The notes under the pieces: generated by a model
Databases searched by the model: none
What the model was told of the DNA's origin: nothing
Seen by the model: only the letters and a program-made list of their open reading frames with translations
Shown here: piece after piece, positions 52,080-61,295 of the stretch
Numbering within the stretch: the first letter of the stretch is position 1
Layout: the number at the start of each line of letters is the position of its first letter
Position numbers and translations under genes: made by a program
Assembly (NCBI GenBank): GCA_036504815.1
Contig: DASXUN010000021.1
Coordinates: 310,001-374,000 of the forward strand
DNA length: 64,000 nucleotides
Direction of reading: 5' to 3'
Source of the DNA: Gemmatimonadaceae bacterium
GTDB taxonomy: Bacteria; Gemmatimonadota; Gemmatimonadetes; Gemmatimonadales; Gemmatimonadaceae

Positions 52080-53510
52080 TCAGGGTACGGGAACGCTTGA
52101 GGAGAGCAACCGCGTGAACTGGTACAGGAACTCCTGCGCCTTGTAATACCACTCGATGCGCACGCGCTCGTCACGGCCATGGGCGCGCGCGTCCACCGTG
52201 GGATCGCTGAAGAGCCCCGACACGCCAAAGGCGGGGACGCCGAGTGCGCGGAAGTAGCGGGAGTCCGTGGCGCCCGTGGACATCGTCGGCACGACGGGAA
52301 TGTCGCCGTACATCTCGCGCGTGAGTTTCTCCACCGGTCCCATCACTTCGGGGCGCATCTCGGACGGCGGTGACGCGCGGTTCTCCGAACTGGTGTCGAG
52401 CACAGCCACGACTTTGGGATCGCCCGCCACCTTCTGCAGCGCCGCCTGCACCGATGCCTTGGTCGACGTCGGCGCCATGCGGCAGTTGACGTTGGCCTCG
52501 GCCAGCTGCGGGAGCGCATTCACGGCATGTCCGCCCTTGAGCATCGTGGCCACGCAGGTGGTGCGCAGCATCGAGGCGTACCGTGGATCCTTCGAGATGA
52601 CCGCCGCCGCGGCCTCGTCGGTCGGGTCCTTCGCGATGGCGGCCATCGCGGCGGCCATCTCGGGCTTCTCGACCCTCGCCGTTTGCTCGAAGAAGGCGCG
52701 CGAGACGGGATTCAGTTCGACCGGGAATTGGAACTTCGACAGCCGCGCCAGCGCTTCCGACAGCTGGTAGATGGCATTGTCGGGGCGCGGCACCGACGAA
52801 TGGCCGCCCGGATTCGTGACGCGGAAGGTGAAGTCGTTGTAGACCTTCTCCGCCGCCTGCACCGACTGCAGCAGCGGCTTGCCGTCGCGCAGGGCCCCGC
52901 CGCCCCCCTCGTTGATCACCCACGCGGCGTCCACCAGGTCGCGATGGTTCTTGATGAGCCAGTCCACGCCGTTGTACGCGCCGCCTTCTTCATCCGCGGT
53001 GAGCGCGACGATAATGTCGCGTTGCGGCACGTACCCTTCCTGCTTCAGGCGAAGGACCGCCGCGACGAAGAGCGAGGCCATCGCCTTGTCGTCCGACGTG
53101 CCGCGCCCGTAGTAGAAGCCGTCACGCTCGGTGAACTTGAACGGGTCGAGGTTGTCGGACCAGTCGGCCTTCAACGCCTCGACGACGTCGAGGTGCGCCA
53201 GCAGCAGCACCGGCTTCGGAGCGCCGACACCGTCCTTGCCACGGAAGCGGACCACGAGATTGTGCTTCCTCTCCGTAGGGCCGCCGACGAAGATGTCCTT
53301 CTCGGGGAAGCCCGCGTCGCGGAACCGCTTGGCCATCGCGTTGGCCGCCGGTGTGGTGCTCCCGGTCCAGACCGAGGTGTTGATCTCGACGAGTTCCTTG
53401 TAGATGTCACGCGCCAGAAGCTGCGTCGGGGTGAGCGGCTTCTGCTGCGCACCAAGGGAGACGGCGGCGCTCAGCAGCGCCGCCCCTGCCATTACCTGGA
53501 TGAATCTCAC
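52080..53510 (-). CDS. Exported M20-family peptidase
   Basis: A 476-residue zinc peptidase with signal ending LGAQQ. M20 motifs: VLLLAHLDVV (ligand His, Asp), YGRGTSDDKAMASL (bridging Asp), TADEEGGAYNG (catalytic and ligand Glu), the lid-domain NPGGHSSVPRPDNAIY and the C-terminal ligand region. It resembles dipeptidases or carboxypeptidases (M20/M25/M40 group). GTG at 53510 overlaps the amidohydrolase stop (GTGA), placing it last in a four-gene operon of exported hydrolases. Confidence 0.92.
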   Translation of the reverse strand: MRFIQVMAGAALLSAAVSLGAQQKPLTPTQLLARDIYKELVEINTSVWTGSTTPAANAMAKRFRDAGFPEKDIFVGGPTERKHNLVVRFRGKDGVGAPKPVLLLAHLDVVEALKADWSDNLDPFKFTERDGFYYGRGTSDDKAMASLFVAAVLRLKQEGYVPQRDIIVALTADEEGGAYNGVDWLIKNHRDLVDAAWVINEGGGGALRDGKPLLQSVQAAEKVYNDFTFRVTNPGGHSSVPRPDNAIYQLSEALARLSKFQFPVELNPVSRAFFEQTARVEKPEMAAAMAAIAKDPTDEAAAAVISKDPRYASMLRTTCVATMLKGGHAVNALPQLAEANVNCRMAPTSTKASVQAALQKVAGDPKVVAVLDTSSENRASPPSEMRPEVMGPVEKLTREMYGDIPVVPTMSTGATDSRYFRALGVPAFGVSGLFSDPTVDARAHGRDERVRIEWYYKAQEFLYQFTRLLSSSVPVP

Positions 53511-54847
53511 GGCCGGTCCTTGAATTTGTCGTTGAGGTCGGTGTGCTTGGTGTCGAGCGGCACCATCCGGCCGTCGATGAAGAGATACTTCGTACTGGTC
53601 TTGGCCTCGAGCAGGTCGCCGTCGGTCACGACGAGGTTGGCCACCTTGCCCGGCTCGAGCGTGCCGAAGCGATCGGCAATGCCGAAGATCTGCGCCGGCC
53701 AGAGTGTCACCGACTTGAGGGCGTCCTCACGGCTGAGGCCGAAGGCGGCCGCCATGCCGGCGGTATACGGCAGGTTGCGCGCGTCCGCCCCCGCATCGCC
53801 CGACGTGATGGCGAACCGTACGCCGCCCTGCGCGAGCTTGCCCGGCGCGCCGTAATTCACGTCGTACGGATCGTCCTCAAGCGTCGGCAGGTCCATCACC
53901 GAGGTGATCAGCACCGGGACATCGTGGTCCTTCAGGAACGACGTGATCTGCCAGGCGTCGCGTCCGCCCACGATGATGGGGCGCAGCTTGTTCTCCTCGG
54001 CGAAGCCGACCGCTTCCTTGATGTCGTTCACGCGGTCGGCCACCATGATCACCGGCATCTGGCCGCGCACGACCGGCACCAGCGAGGCCAGCACGACGTC
54101 GTGCTTCGGACGCGGCAGCGTCTTGTCCTTCGCGTAGGCGTCCATCGCCTTGCCGTACGCCTCGGCGTCGCGAAGCATCGTGCGCAGGGAATCGAGCTGA
54201 CGCTGGCGCGTGCGGTTGACGTCCTGCGTGCTCGACGGCCCCTGCGCGGCGGCGAAACCGCCGAAGCCACGCCCGCCGAAGCCGCTCCGTGGCAGCTCGA
54301 TGACCGTCGCGATGGCGCGGTTCACGGCCATCTGCGGCGCCGTGGACCCTGCCAGGTTCACCAGCGCGGCCTGCCCGGAGAGAATGCCGCCGGTTGGGCG
54401 GGTGATGACGTGCGTGATGCCCACCACGCGCGTGACACCAATGTGCGCCGAATGCGGATTGAGGCCGTAGTAGGCCATCGCGTTGGGGTTGAAGCTCCCC
54501 ACCTCACTGATGTCCACCGTGGCATTGGCACCCTGGCCAATTTCCGAGAGCCCAATCGAGGTGCCGGCATCCATCATGCCGGGGTAGACGTACAGCCCCC
54601 TGGCGTCGATAACTTCCGCGCCACTGGGCACGGCGACGGAACTGCCGACGGCTTGGATCTTGCCGCCGCTGATGACGATGGTGCCGTTCGCGATTTCCGG
54701 CCCGCTCACCGGCACGATGTGCGCGTTGGTGATGGCGACTGTCTTCTGCGGTCCGGGCGGCGGATTGAACGAGCCCAGCTGGGCGCGGGCGGGCAAAGCC
54801 GCCAGCGCCACGAGTGCCGTCACGGCGACGATACGAATGCGCATCAT
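53507..54847 (-). CDS. Exported amidohydrolase-family protein A, metal site lost
   Basis: A 446-residue protein with signal ending LPARA and an amidohydrolase composite domain (AITNAHIVPVSGPEIANGTIVISGGKIQAVG). The position of the canonical PGLIDxHxH reads YPGMMDAGTSIGL, so the first two metal ligands are missing. A second typical His pair is not obvious. The Gly-rich insert RSGFGGRGFGGFAAAQ is odd. Probably a binding or structural paralogue of gene B. One base after gene B. Confidence 0.87.
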   Translation of the reverse strand: MMRIRIVAVTALVALAALPARAQLGSFNPPPGPQKTVAITNAHIVPVSGPEIANGTIVISGGKIQAVGSSVAVPSGAEVIDARGLYVYPGMMDAGTSIGLSEIGQGANATVDISEVGSFNPNAMAYYGLNPHSAHIGVTRVVGITHVITRPTGGILSGQAALVNLAGSTAPQMAVNRAIATVIELPRSGFGGRGFGGFAAAQGPSSTQDVNRTRQRQLDSLRTMLRDAEAYGKAMDAYAKDKTLPRPKHDVVLASLVPVVRGQMPVIMVADRVNDIKEAVGFAEENKLRPIIVGGRDAWQITSFLKDHDVPVLITSVMDLPTLEDDPYDVNYGAPGKLAQGGVRFAITSGDAGADARNLPYTAGMAAAFGLSREDALKSVTLWPAQIFGIADRFGTLEPGKVANLVVTDGDLLEAKTSTKYLFIDGRMVPLDTKHTDLNDKFKDRP

Positions 54848-54848
54848 G

Positions 54849-56243
54849 TTAGCGCTCCTCCTGCGGCAGGACCGGCTGCACCCCGCGGCGAGCCGCCGGT
54901 GCCTGATTGGCCTCGGCCTTCTCGAGTTCGGCGCGCTCCTTCGCCTTCTGGTCGCGCATCGCCAGGTCCTGCTGGCGGTCGAAATAGACCTTGCCGTCCA
55001 CGAACGTCTTGTCGACCGCGGCGTAGACGCTCAGCGGATGGTTGTTCCACAGTCCCAGGTCGGCATCCTTGCCGACCTCGATGGAGCCCACCTTGTCGGC
55101 GACGCCGAGCTGCTTGGCGCCATTGATGGTGATCGTGGCGAGCGCCTCGTCTTCGGTGAGACCGCCGTACCGCACCAGCTTGGCAGCGTCGATGTTGAGG
55201 CGGCGCATGCGCTCGTCGCTGTCGGAGTTGAGGGTGGCGACGACGCCGTGGCGCAGGAGGATGGCCACGTTGTACGGAATGGCGTCGTACGCCTCGATCT
55301 TGTACGACCAGCTGTCGGCGAAGGACGACAGTCCCGCGCCGTGCTTTGCGATTTCCGACGCGATCTTGTACCCCTCGAGGCCGTGCTGCAGCGTCTGGAT
55401 CCTGAAGCCGAACTCATCGGCAAGATTGAGCAGCATCAGCATCTCGTCGGAACGGTACGAATGGGCGTGCACCAGCCGCTTCCCCTCGAGCACCTCGACC
55501 AGCGGCTCGAGCTCGAGATCCCGGCGCGGCGGGACGAGGTTCTTTTCGCCCTTCGCCACGCGTGCCTTGTAGTCGTCGAGCGTCGCCTTGTAGTCGCGGG
55601 CGCGCACGAACGCATCACGCACCACCTCTTCCTGCCCCATGCGCGACACCGGGTAGCGACGCGTCATCGGCTGCCCCGGAATCACGATCTGGTTCATGTT
55701 CTTGCGCGTCACGTTCTCGCCAAGGGCGAACTTGATGCCCGGGGGCGCGCCCGGGAACATCATCTGGTCGACGCTCTCGCCCCACTTGAGCTTCACCGTC
55801 GCGTTCTGCCCGCCGATGGTGTTGGCCGAGCCGTGCAGGATGTTGATGCTCGTCACGCCGCCCGCGAGGGCGCGGTAGATGTTCACCGCCGTGGGGTTGA
55901 GCACATCCTGAATGCGGACCATCGAAGTCACCGAGAGCGACCCCTCGTTGATGGCGTCGCTCATCGTATGCGTATGCGGGTCGATGATGCCGGGCATCAG
56001 GTACTTGCCGGTGGCGTCAATGACCGTCGCCCCGGCCGGAGCGGTGATGTTCGGCCCGACTTGCGCGATCTTGCCATTCTGGATGAGGACGTCGGTGTTC
56101 TTGAGCGTCCCCTTGGTGACCGTGAGCACGGTCGCATTCCGGATCAACGTGGCGCCAGCGCCGGCCGCCGCCGGATTCGCCTGCGCACTGAGTGAACCCG
56201 CAGCGAGCGTGAGCGACGCCGCGAGCAGCAGAGTCCTCTTCAT
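54849..56243 (-). CDS. Exported amidohydrolase B (intact HxH)
   Basis: A 464-residue exported (signal ending SLSAQ) amidohydrolase with the metal motif PGIIDPHTHTMSD, further ligand candidates HAHSYRSDEMLML and QHGLEGYK, and the late Asp region LNSDSDERMRRLNIDAAKLVRYG. This is the only one of the three paralogues with the full set. Similar to imidazolonepropionase/dipeptidase-like secreted enzymes; substrate unknown. ATG at 56243; the longer frame is discarded because it runs into gene C. Confidence 0.92.
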   Translation of the reverse strand: MKRTLLLAASLTLAAGSLSAQANPAAAGAGATLIRNATVLTVTKGTLKNTDVLIQNGKIAQVGPNITAPAGATVIDATGKYLMPGIIDPHTHTMSDAINEGSLSVTSMVRIQDVLNPTAVNIYRALAGGVTSINILHGSANTIGGQNATVKLKWGESVDQMMFPGAPPGIKFALGENVTRKNMNQIVIPGQPMTRRYPVSRMGQEEVVRDAFVRARDYKATLDDYKARVAKGEKNLVPPRRDLELEPLVEVLEGKRLVHAHSYRSDEMLMLLNLADEFGFRIQTLQHGLEGYKIASEIAKHGAGLSSFADSWSYKIEAYDAIPYNVAILLRHGVVATLNSDSDERMRRLNIDAAKLVRYGGLTEDEALATITINGAKQLGVADKVGSIEVGKDADLGLWNNHPLSVYAAVDKTFVDGKVYFDRQQDLAMRDQKAKERAELEKAEANQAPAARRGVQPVLPQEER

Positions 56244-56281
56244 GGAAACCTCGAGCGGGCTGGTCGTGGATGGGCGTCGCA

Positions 56282-58012
56282 TTAGCGGCCTCCGTTCGGC
56301 GTGCGCGGAGCACCCGCCGCCGACGGTGGGCCGGCCGGCGATTCGCCCGCACGCTGCGGTCGCGTGCCGGCAAACGTTCCCGGGGTGTGGCCGACGATCG
56401 CCATGCGGCCGCGCACGGCGTTGCCGTCGAGCGTGCCAATGAACGTGGCCTCTTCGGTTCCTTCCTTCAGCGTGATGGACGCGGTGAAGCGCAGCTCGTT
56501 GTCCACGCCCATCGTGCCATTCTGGATTTCCATCGTGCCCAGCGTCCCCTGGATCGAGCCCAGCAGGCGCGTGCCGTCCTGCCGAAGCGACCACGTGGTG
56601 GGGTAATCGCTGCCGTCGAGGGAAACGGTGACGGTCCATGTGCCGGTGATGCCGGCTGCCGCCGTGCCGGTCGCCACCGGCGCGCGCACGGCCACCGGGC
56701 GCCCATCAATGAAGAGCTGGGTGACGCGTCCGCGGTCGAGCAGGTCACCGCGGGTGATGGTGAGGTTCGCGATCTTGCCCGTCTCGAGCGAGCCGAGCCG
56801 GTCACTGACGCCGAGGATCTCGGCCGATTGCAGTGTGAGCGCCCGGAGCGCGGCATCGCCACTGAGGCCGTTCTCGACGGCCTTCTGCGCGTTGCCGGTG
56901 AAGTCCGACCAGGTAGACAGGCCGCCCGACTGGAAGGCGAACTTCACGCCTGCCTGCGCCAGCCGGCCAGCCACCTTGGGGGCGTCGGCCCGCTCGCGCA
57001 GCACGCGAAGCGGCTCGGGGTCGGCGTCAGCTGACGGCGCCGTCGTGCGGCGCGGAAAGTTGAGCGTCAACAGCACTGGCACGTTCTCGGCCTTGAGGCG
57101 CGCCGCCACCAAATGTGCTTCGTTGCCGCCGGCGATGATTGACCGCAGGCCGAACTCCCTGGCCAGGTCGAGCGCGCGTTCGATCTCGCGCTCGGTGGTG
57201 GCGTACATCACGACCGGCTGCGTGCGCGCGAGCACCGGGAGCAGCGCCTCGAGCGACGGATCAAACTCCGGACGCGTCATCCCGCGCGGATTCCTGTCAT
57301 ACGCGGTCTTCACATCGCGATAGTGCTGCGCGTCGAGCAGCTGCTGGCGCAGGGCGGCGAAGACGCCCATCAGCGAGTTCGGAAACCCGCCGCTGCGCAG
57401 CGGCGAGAAGCCAATGTGCTGCGCGACGGGCGCCTTGACGACCATCGCATTCACGTCGGTCCCGGCGAGGTTGATGACCGCCGACTGGCCCTGGAAGATG
57501 CCGCTCCCCGACGCAGTGAGCGCGGTCGTGATACCGGCGCTGGTCGGGCCGCTGAACGCCTCTTCGTCCGCCTTGAGCAGTTCGAGCACCGAGAGTTCAG
57601 GCTGCAGCCCAGCCGGGTAGTTGGAGTTGGCCGCGACACGGACCGGCGCGGCACTCGGGCCGCCAAACCCGCCACCGCCACGGCCTCCGCCACTCGGCGC
57701 CGCGGGCGCGTTCGGCACGCCGAGCGTGCCGTAGGCGTCGATGAGTCCCGGGTAGACCGTCAATCCGGTGCCGTCGATCACGCGGGCATCGCCGGGAATG
57801 GCGACATTCGCGCCGATGGCGGCGATCAGCCCATCGCGCACGACGATCGTTCCCTTGTCGATGACGGGTGATGAAACCGGCACGAGCCGGGCGTTGGTGA
57901 TGGCGTAGGTCGCCGGGATGCTGCGGGGCGACGCGAGCTGGGCGGCGGTGGGGGGAGCGGCCAGGACGCTGGCCGTGAGTCCCAGCGCCAATAGGCGGCG
58001 TGGTGCGTTCAT
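56282..58012 (-). CDS. Exported amidohydrolase-family protein C, metal site lost, extra C-terminal domain
   Basis: A 576-residue exported protein (signal ending TAAQL). N-terminal composite domain (ATYAITNARLVPVSSPVIDKGTIVVRDGLIAAIG) but the metal motif reads PGLIDAYGTLGVP, so HxH is absent. A Gly-rich stretch follows (GGGRGGGGFGG). The last 130 residues (GITGTWTVTVSLDGSDYP... GTFAGTRP) form a beta-rich domain not present in A or B. First gene of the operon. Confidence 0.87.
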   Translation of the reverse strand: MNAPRRLLALGLTASVLAAPPTAAQLASPRSIPATYAITNARLVPVSSPVIDKGTIVVRDGLIAAIGANVAIPGDARVIDGTGLTVYPGLIDAYGTLGVPNAPAAPSGGGRGGGGFGGPSAAPVRVAANSNYPAGLQPELSVLELLKADEEAFSGPTSAGITTALTASGSGIFQGQSAVINLAGTDVNAMVVKAPVAQHIGFSPLRSGGFPNSLMGVFAALRQQLLDAQHYRDVKTAYDRNPRGMTRPEFDPSLEALLPVLARTQPVVMYATTEREIERALDLAREFGLRSIIAGGNEAHLVAARLKAENVPVLLTLNFPRRTTAPSADADPEPLRVLRERADAPKVAGRLAQAGVKFAFQSGGLSTWSDFTGNAQKAVENGLSGDAALRALTLQSAEILGVSDRLGSLETGKIANLTITRGDLLDRGRVTQLFIDGRPVAVRAPVATGTAAAGITGTWTVTVSLDGSDYPTTWSLRQDGTRLLGSIQGTLGTMEIQNGTMGVDNELRFTASITLKEGTEEATFIGTLDGNAVRGRMAIVGHTPGTFAGTRPQRAGESPAGPPSAAGAPRTPNGGR

Positions 58013-58137
58013 GTGAACACTCTCCGGAGGGGCAATGCTTGCGCCCGCGGGGAAGGCGAGGACCCGCGGGCGCCAATCAGTCGTATGATTACGATATCGC
58101 CCGGCCCGGCGTTGCGGAGGATGCCTAGATTACAGAT

Positions 58138-58722
58138 GTGACCACGCCGCCAACCCCGACCCCCAGCCCACGCCGTCCTCGCTGGCGAGTCCCGCTCAAC
58201 ACGATCGCGACCCTCCTGGTCGTGCTCTGGCTGGGCCCGCGGTTCCTGCCGCATCTGGGGGCGATCTTCGGCGTTGAGAGCGGTGATCATCAGCGGCCGG
58301 TCTTCGCCGTGGCGACTCTCACGGGCGCACCGGTCAGCGACAGCACGCTCCGGGGGCACGTGGTGCTGGTCAACTTCTGGGCCACGTGGTGCCTGCCGTG
58401 CCGCGCCGAAATGCCGCTGTTGCAGGCCATGGCCAACCGCCACAAGGCGGCGGGGCTCGTCGTGCTCGGCCTCTCGGTGGATCGCACCGCTCCGGAAACC
58501 GTGACGCAGTGGCTGCGCGAACGGGACATCACGTATCCGGTGGCGATAGTGGGCCGAGATGCCGAAACCGCCTTCGGCGGCGTGCAGGGATATCCAACGT
58601 CGGTCCTGCTCGACCGTACCGGCACGGTGCGCTACAAGGTGCTTGGCCCGCTCGCCATGGCCTCGCTCGAGCCGGCGGTCCGCCGGTTGCTCAACGAGTC
58701 GACGGCAGACCCCGCGAAGTAA
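58138..58722 (+). CDS. Membrane-anchored TlpA/ResA-like thioredoxin
   Basis: A 194-residue protein: Pro/Arg-rich start, a membrane anchor (TIATLLVVLWLGPRFL), then a thioredoxin fold with FWATWCLPCRAEMPLLQ, GYPTSVLLDRTGTV (cis-Pro). It acts in periplasmic disulfide reduction, possibly cytochrome c maturation. GTG at 58138; an ATG is not available in frame. Convergent with the lipoprotein gene that follows. Confidence 0.88.
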   Translation: MTTPPTPTPSPRRPRWRVPLNTIATLLVVLWLGPRFLPHLGAIFGVESGDHQRPVFAVATLTGAPVSDSTLRGHVVLVNFWATWCLPCRAEMPLLQAMANRHKAAGLVVLGLSVDRTAPETVTQWLRERDITYPVAIVGRDAETAFGGVQGYPTSVLLDRTGTVRYKVLGPLAMASLEPAVRRLLNESTADPAK

Positions 58723-58734
58723 ACGCTGGCGCGG

Positions 58735-59253
58735 TTACTTGAATGTCAATTTGAACGGTGTCGTTTCGGCGATCAGCGCCAGCATCATCTGATCGACCCG
58801 AATGGTCGATGCCGTGCCAATCGGATACGGGCTGGCCGTCACGATGGACCAGGTAAAGACATCGCCCCCGTGCTCCGCGATCACCTTCGACTTGTCCTTC
58901 TGCGCGGCGCGCGCCTTCTCCCACGCGGCCTTCTTGTAGGCGCGAATGACCAGCAGCAGGCGCGGCGGCACACCGGCTGCCGAGTCCGCCGTGTAGTGGA
59001 ATTCGACGGCCCGGTACCCGCCGAACGTGGTGTCGGGATGATCGATCATCCGATAGCCGTATTTCCAGACGCCGGGGAAGGTGGCTTCGGCCTTGATCGA
59101 GGCGATCTCCTGCTGGAAAGGCGGAAGCTCCGCGGGCGGTGTCGCGACGACGCTCACCTCGGCCGTCTTCTGTTCAGCCGGGCCGCAGCCGACCGCGACC
59201 AGTAGGGTGAATACGACGAGCAGGCGGATCGTGCGAGGCGAACTGGCGGGCAT
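58735..59253 (-). CDS. Hypothetical lipoprotein
   Basis: A 172-residue lipoprotein (VAVGCGP, Cys near 23). The mature domain mixes strands and helices (YGYRMIDHPDTTFGGYRAVEFHYTADS, PPRLLLVIRAYKKAAWEKARAAQ). Family not recognised. The gene faces the thioredoxin-like gene and is divergent from the metal-efflux operon. Confidence 0.7.
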   Translation of the reverse strand: MPASSPRTIRLLVVFTLLVAVGCGPAEQKTAEVSVVATPPAELPPFQQEIASIKAEATFPGVWKYGYRMIDHPDTTFGGYRAVEFHYTADSAAGVPPRLLLVIRAYKKAAWEKARAAQKDKSKVIAEHGGDVFTWSIVTASPYPIGTASTIRVDQMMLALIAETTPFKLTFK

Positions 59254-59495
59254 CGAGGATGGGGAGATGAGGAAATTGCGGGCCGTTTGATCGCCCGTCG
59301 AAGATACTCTCGCGCCATCCCCCGCAGCGCCTCCTCCGGCGTCGCCATCCTCCTATGGCTGCTTGGCGGCCAAGAAAGACTGGAAATCGTGTCCCGTGTT
59401 TCCCTTTCAGGCAAAACCTTACATCTTCCACATCGAACCCCGATTGGCGACAATTCGCACCACAGGACATTTCGGGTGTACGAATCGGTTCACGA
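59254..59495. other. Gap upstream of the metal-efflux operon
   Basis: About 240 bases without a credible gene; probably holds the promoter of the efflux operon, but no boxes or operator could be called with confidence. Confidence 0.4.
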
Positions 59496-59849
59496 ATGAC
59501 CCTCGCTTTCCGCCTCCTTCGCGTCGCCGTTGCGGCCGTGACACTCCATCTCACGATGGCGTCGCCGGCGCAGGCGTGTGACCAGATGGAGCATGCTTCT
59601 GCTCCGATGACGCATGCCGGTCATCAGATGCCGATGCCCGAGGCTCCTTCGCCTAGGCACAACGAACCGCCGTGCTGCCCGACCATGCCGGCAGGCTGCA
59701 CGAGTGCGGCGTGCACGGTTGCGGCCGTCGAAGTGCTGACGCTGGTGACGTCGTCCGTCACGACCGTGATCACCGCGCCCCGCCCGGCCTACGCCACGTG
59801 GGGTCTGTCGGTCTCCAACGCTCCGGAGCCACCGCCTCCGCGTGCCTGA
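59496..59849 (+). CDS. Small exported Cys/His/Met-rich protein
   Basis: A 117-residue protein with a signal peptide (RVAVAAVTLHLTMASPAQA) followed by a metal-ligand-rich stretch: DQMEHASAPMTHAGHQMPMP, then CCPTMPAGCTSAAC with four cysteines, then a hydrophobic segment. The composition and place (first gene before a Cus-type operon) suggest periplasmic copper or silver binding. No family name can be given. ATG 59496. Confidence 0.7.
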   Translation: MTLAFRLLRVAVAAVTLHLTMASPAQACDQMEHASAPMTHAGHQMPMPEAPSPRHNEPPCCPTMPAGCTSAACTVAAVEVLTLVTSSVTTVITAPRPAYATWGLSVSNAPEPPPPRA

Positions 59850-59927
59850 GGTGAGTCACGCCCGCGCCTGACGCGGGCGAGAGCCGCGCGCCCCATCGCG
59901 CCGGCTGACCTGCACTCCCTCAGTTCC

Positions 59928-61295
59928 ATGTCAACTTCGATCAAACCCATCGCGCGACGCGGTGCGGCACGTGGCTATCTCTGGATGGTCAGCGCCCTTG
60001 CGTTCGCTCCCCTGTCGCTCGTTGCGCAGGATCCCGCCGTCCCGACACCGGCCGCGGTCAGCCGCCCCGGGAGTGTCCTGCTCGGCGACCTCTACACACA
60101 GATACAGCGCGCGAATCCGCGCGCGGCGGCCTCCCGGTCGCTCGCGCAAGCGGCGGTGGCGCGCGTGCCCGGCGCCACGCGGCCCCCTGACCCGCAAGTG
60201 CAGCTCGGGTTCATGAACTACACACTCCCGTCGCTGGCACCGATGGCGACGCTGGGCATGCGGCAAGTGCAGGTGATGCAGATGCTGCCGCTGGGCGGCA
60301 AGCTCGCGCTGGCGGGCCAGGTGGCCGGTGCACAGGCATCCGCGGCCGGCGAGCGCGCCGAAGAGGTGACGTGGGAACTTCGCAGCGAAGCGGCGATGTC
60401 CTTCTACGACCTGTACGCGACTGACCGCCGCCTCGACGTGATGCGCGAGACCGTGCGCCTGCTGCAGGACATCGAGAAGACGGCCGCATCGATGTACCGC
60501 GTCGGCGAAGGGCGACAGACCGATGTGCTGCGAGCGCAGGTCGAAATTGCGCGGATGGTCGAGGACACGCTGCGCATGCTGGCCATGCGGGAAACCATGG
60601 TGGCCAAGCTCAATGCGTTGCTCGATCGCCCAGCCGACACACCCATCGGCAACCCGGCGCTGCCGCAGTTCCCGGATTCGATGCCGCCACGAGCCCGGCT
60701 TGATTCGCTGGCGTACGGCAATCGCCCGATGATCCGCGCTGGGCTCGAGGAGGTTCGGGCGGCCGAGGCCTCCGAGAAGCTCGCGCGCAAGGAGATCTGG
60801 CCCGACCTGCAGGTTGGCGCGCAATACGCGCAGCGGGGCGGCGACATGGGCGGCACCGAGCGGATGGGAAGCCTGATGGTCGGCGCGACGGTCCCCATCT
60901 TCGCCCGGAGTCGGCAATACCGGATGCGCGAAGAGACCTTCGCGATGAAGCGGATGGCCGAAGCAGATGTGGCGCAGATGCGCGCCGAGACGCGCGGCAA
61001 GATTGGTGAAGCCTATGCCAATCTCGTGCGCGCGCGGAACCTGGCGCAGCTGTACCGCAGCACGGTGCTGCCGCAGGCGGGGGCGGCCGTGGCATCGGCG
61101 CTTTCGGCGTACCGGGTTGGCAGCGTCGACTTCATGACGCTGCTCGACAATCAGATGACCGTGAACAAGTACCGGCAGGAGCTCTTCGCGCTCGACGCCG
61201 ACCAGGGCAAGGCCTGGGCGGAGCTCGAGATGCTGACCAGCCGGGTGCTACTCGACTCGAACAAGGTTTCCGCGGCGACGCGAGGTGACAAGTGA
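59928..61295 (+). CDS. TolC-family outer-membrane factor (CusC-like)
   Basis: A 455-residue exported outer-membrane channel of the metal-efflux branch: PLSLVAQDP signal end, then the duplicated helical-barrel repeats (ANPRAAASRSLAQAA... MYRVGEGRQTDVLRAQVEIARMVEDTLRML; AEADVAQMRAETRGKIGEAYANLVRARNLAQLYRSTVLPQA). Its TGA overlaps the next GTG (GTGA). It completes the tripartite CusCBA pump. Confidence 0.92.
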   Translation: MSTSIKPIARRGAARGYLWMVSALAFAPLSLVAQDPAVPTPAAVSRPGSVLLGDLYTQIQRANPRAAASRSLAQAAVARVPGATRPPDPQVQLGFMNYTLPSLAPMATLGMRQVQVMQMLPLGGKLALAGQVAGAQASAAGERAEEVTWELRSEAAMSFYDLYATDRRLDVMRETVRLLQDIEKTAASMYRVGEGRQTDVLRAQVEIARMVEDTLRMLAMRETMVAKLNALLDRPADTPIGNPALPQFPDSMPPRARLDSLAYGNRPMIRAGLEEVRAAEASEKLARKEIWPDLQVGAQYAQRGGDMGGTERMGSLMVGATVPIFARSRQYRMREETFAMKRMAEADVAQMRAETRGKIGEAYANLVRARNLAQLYRSTVLPQAGAAVASALSAYRVGSVDFMTLLDNQMTVNKYRQELFALDADQGKAWAELEMLTSRVLLDSNKVSAATRGDK

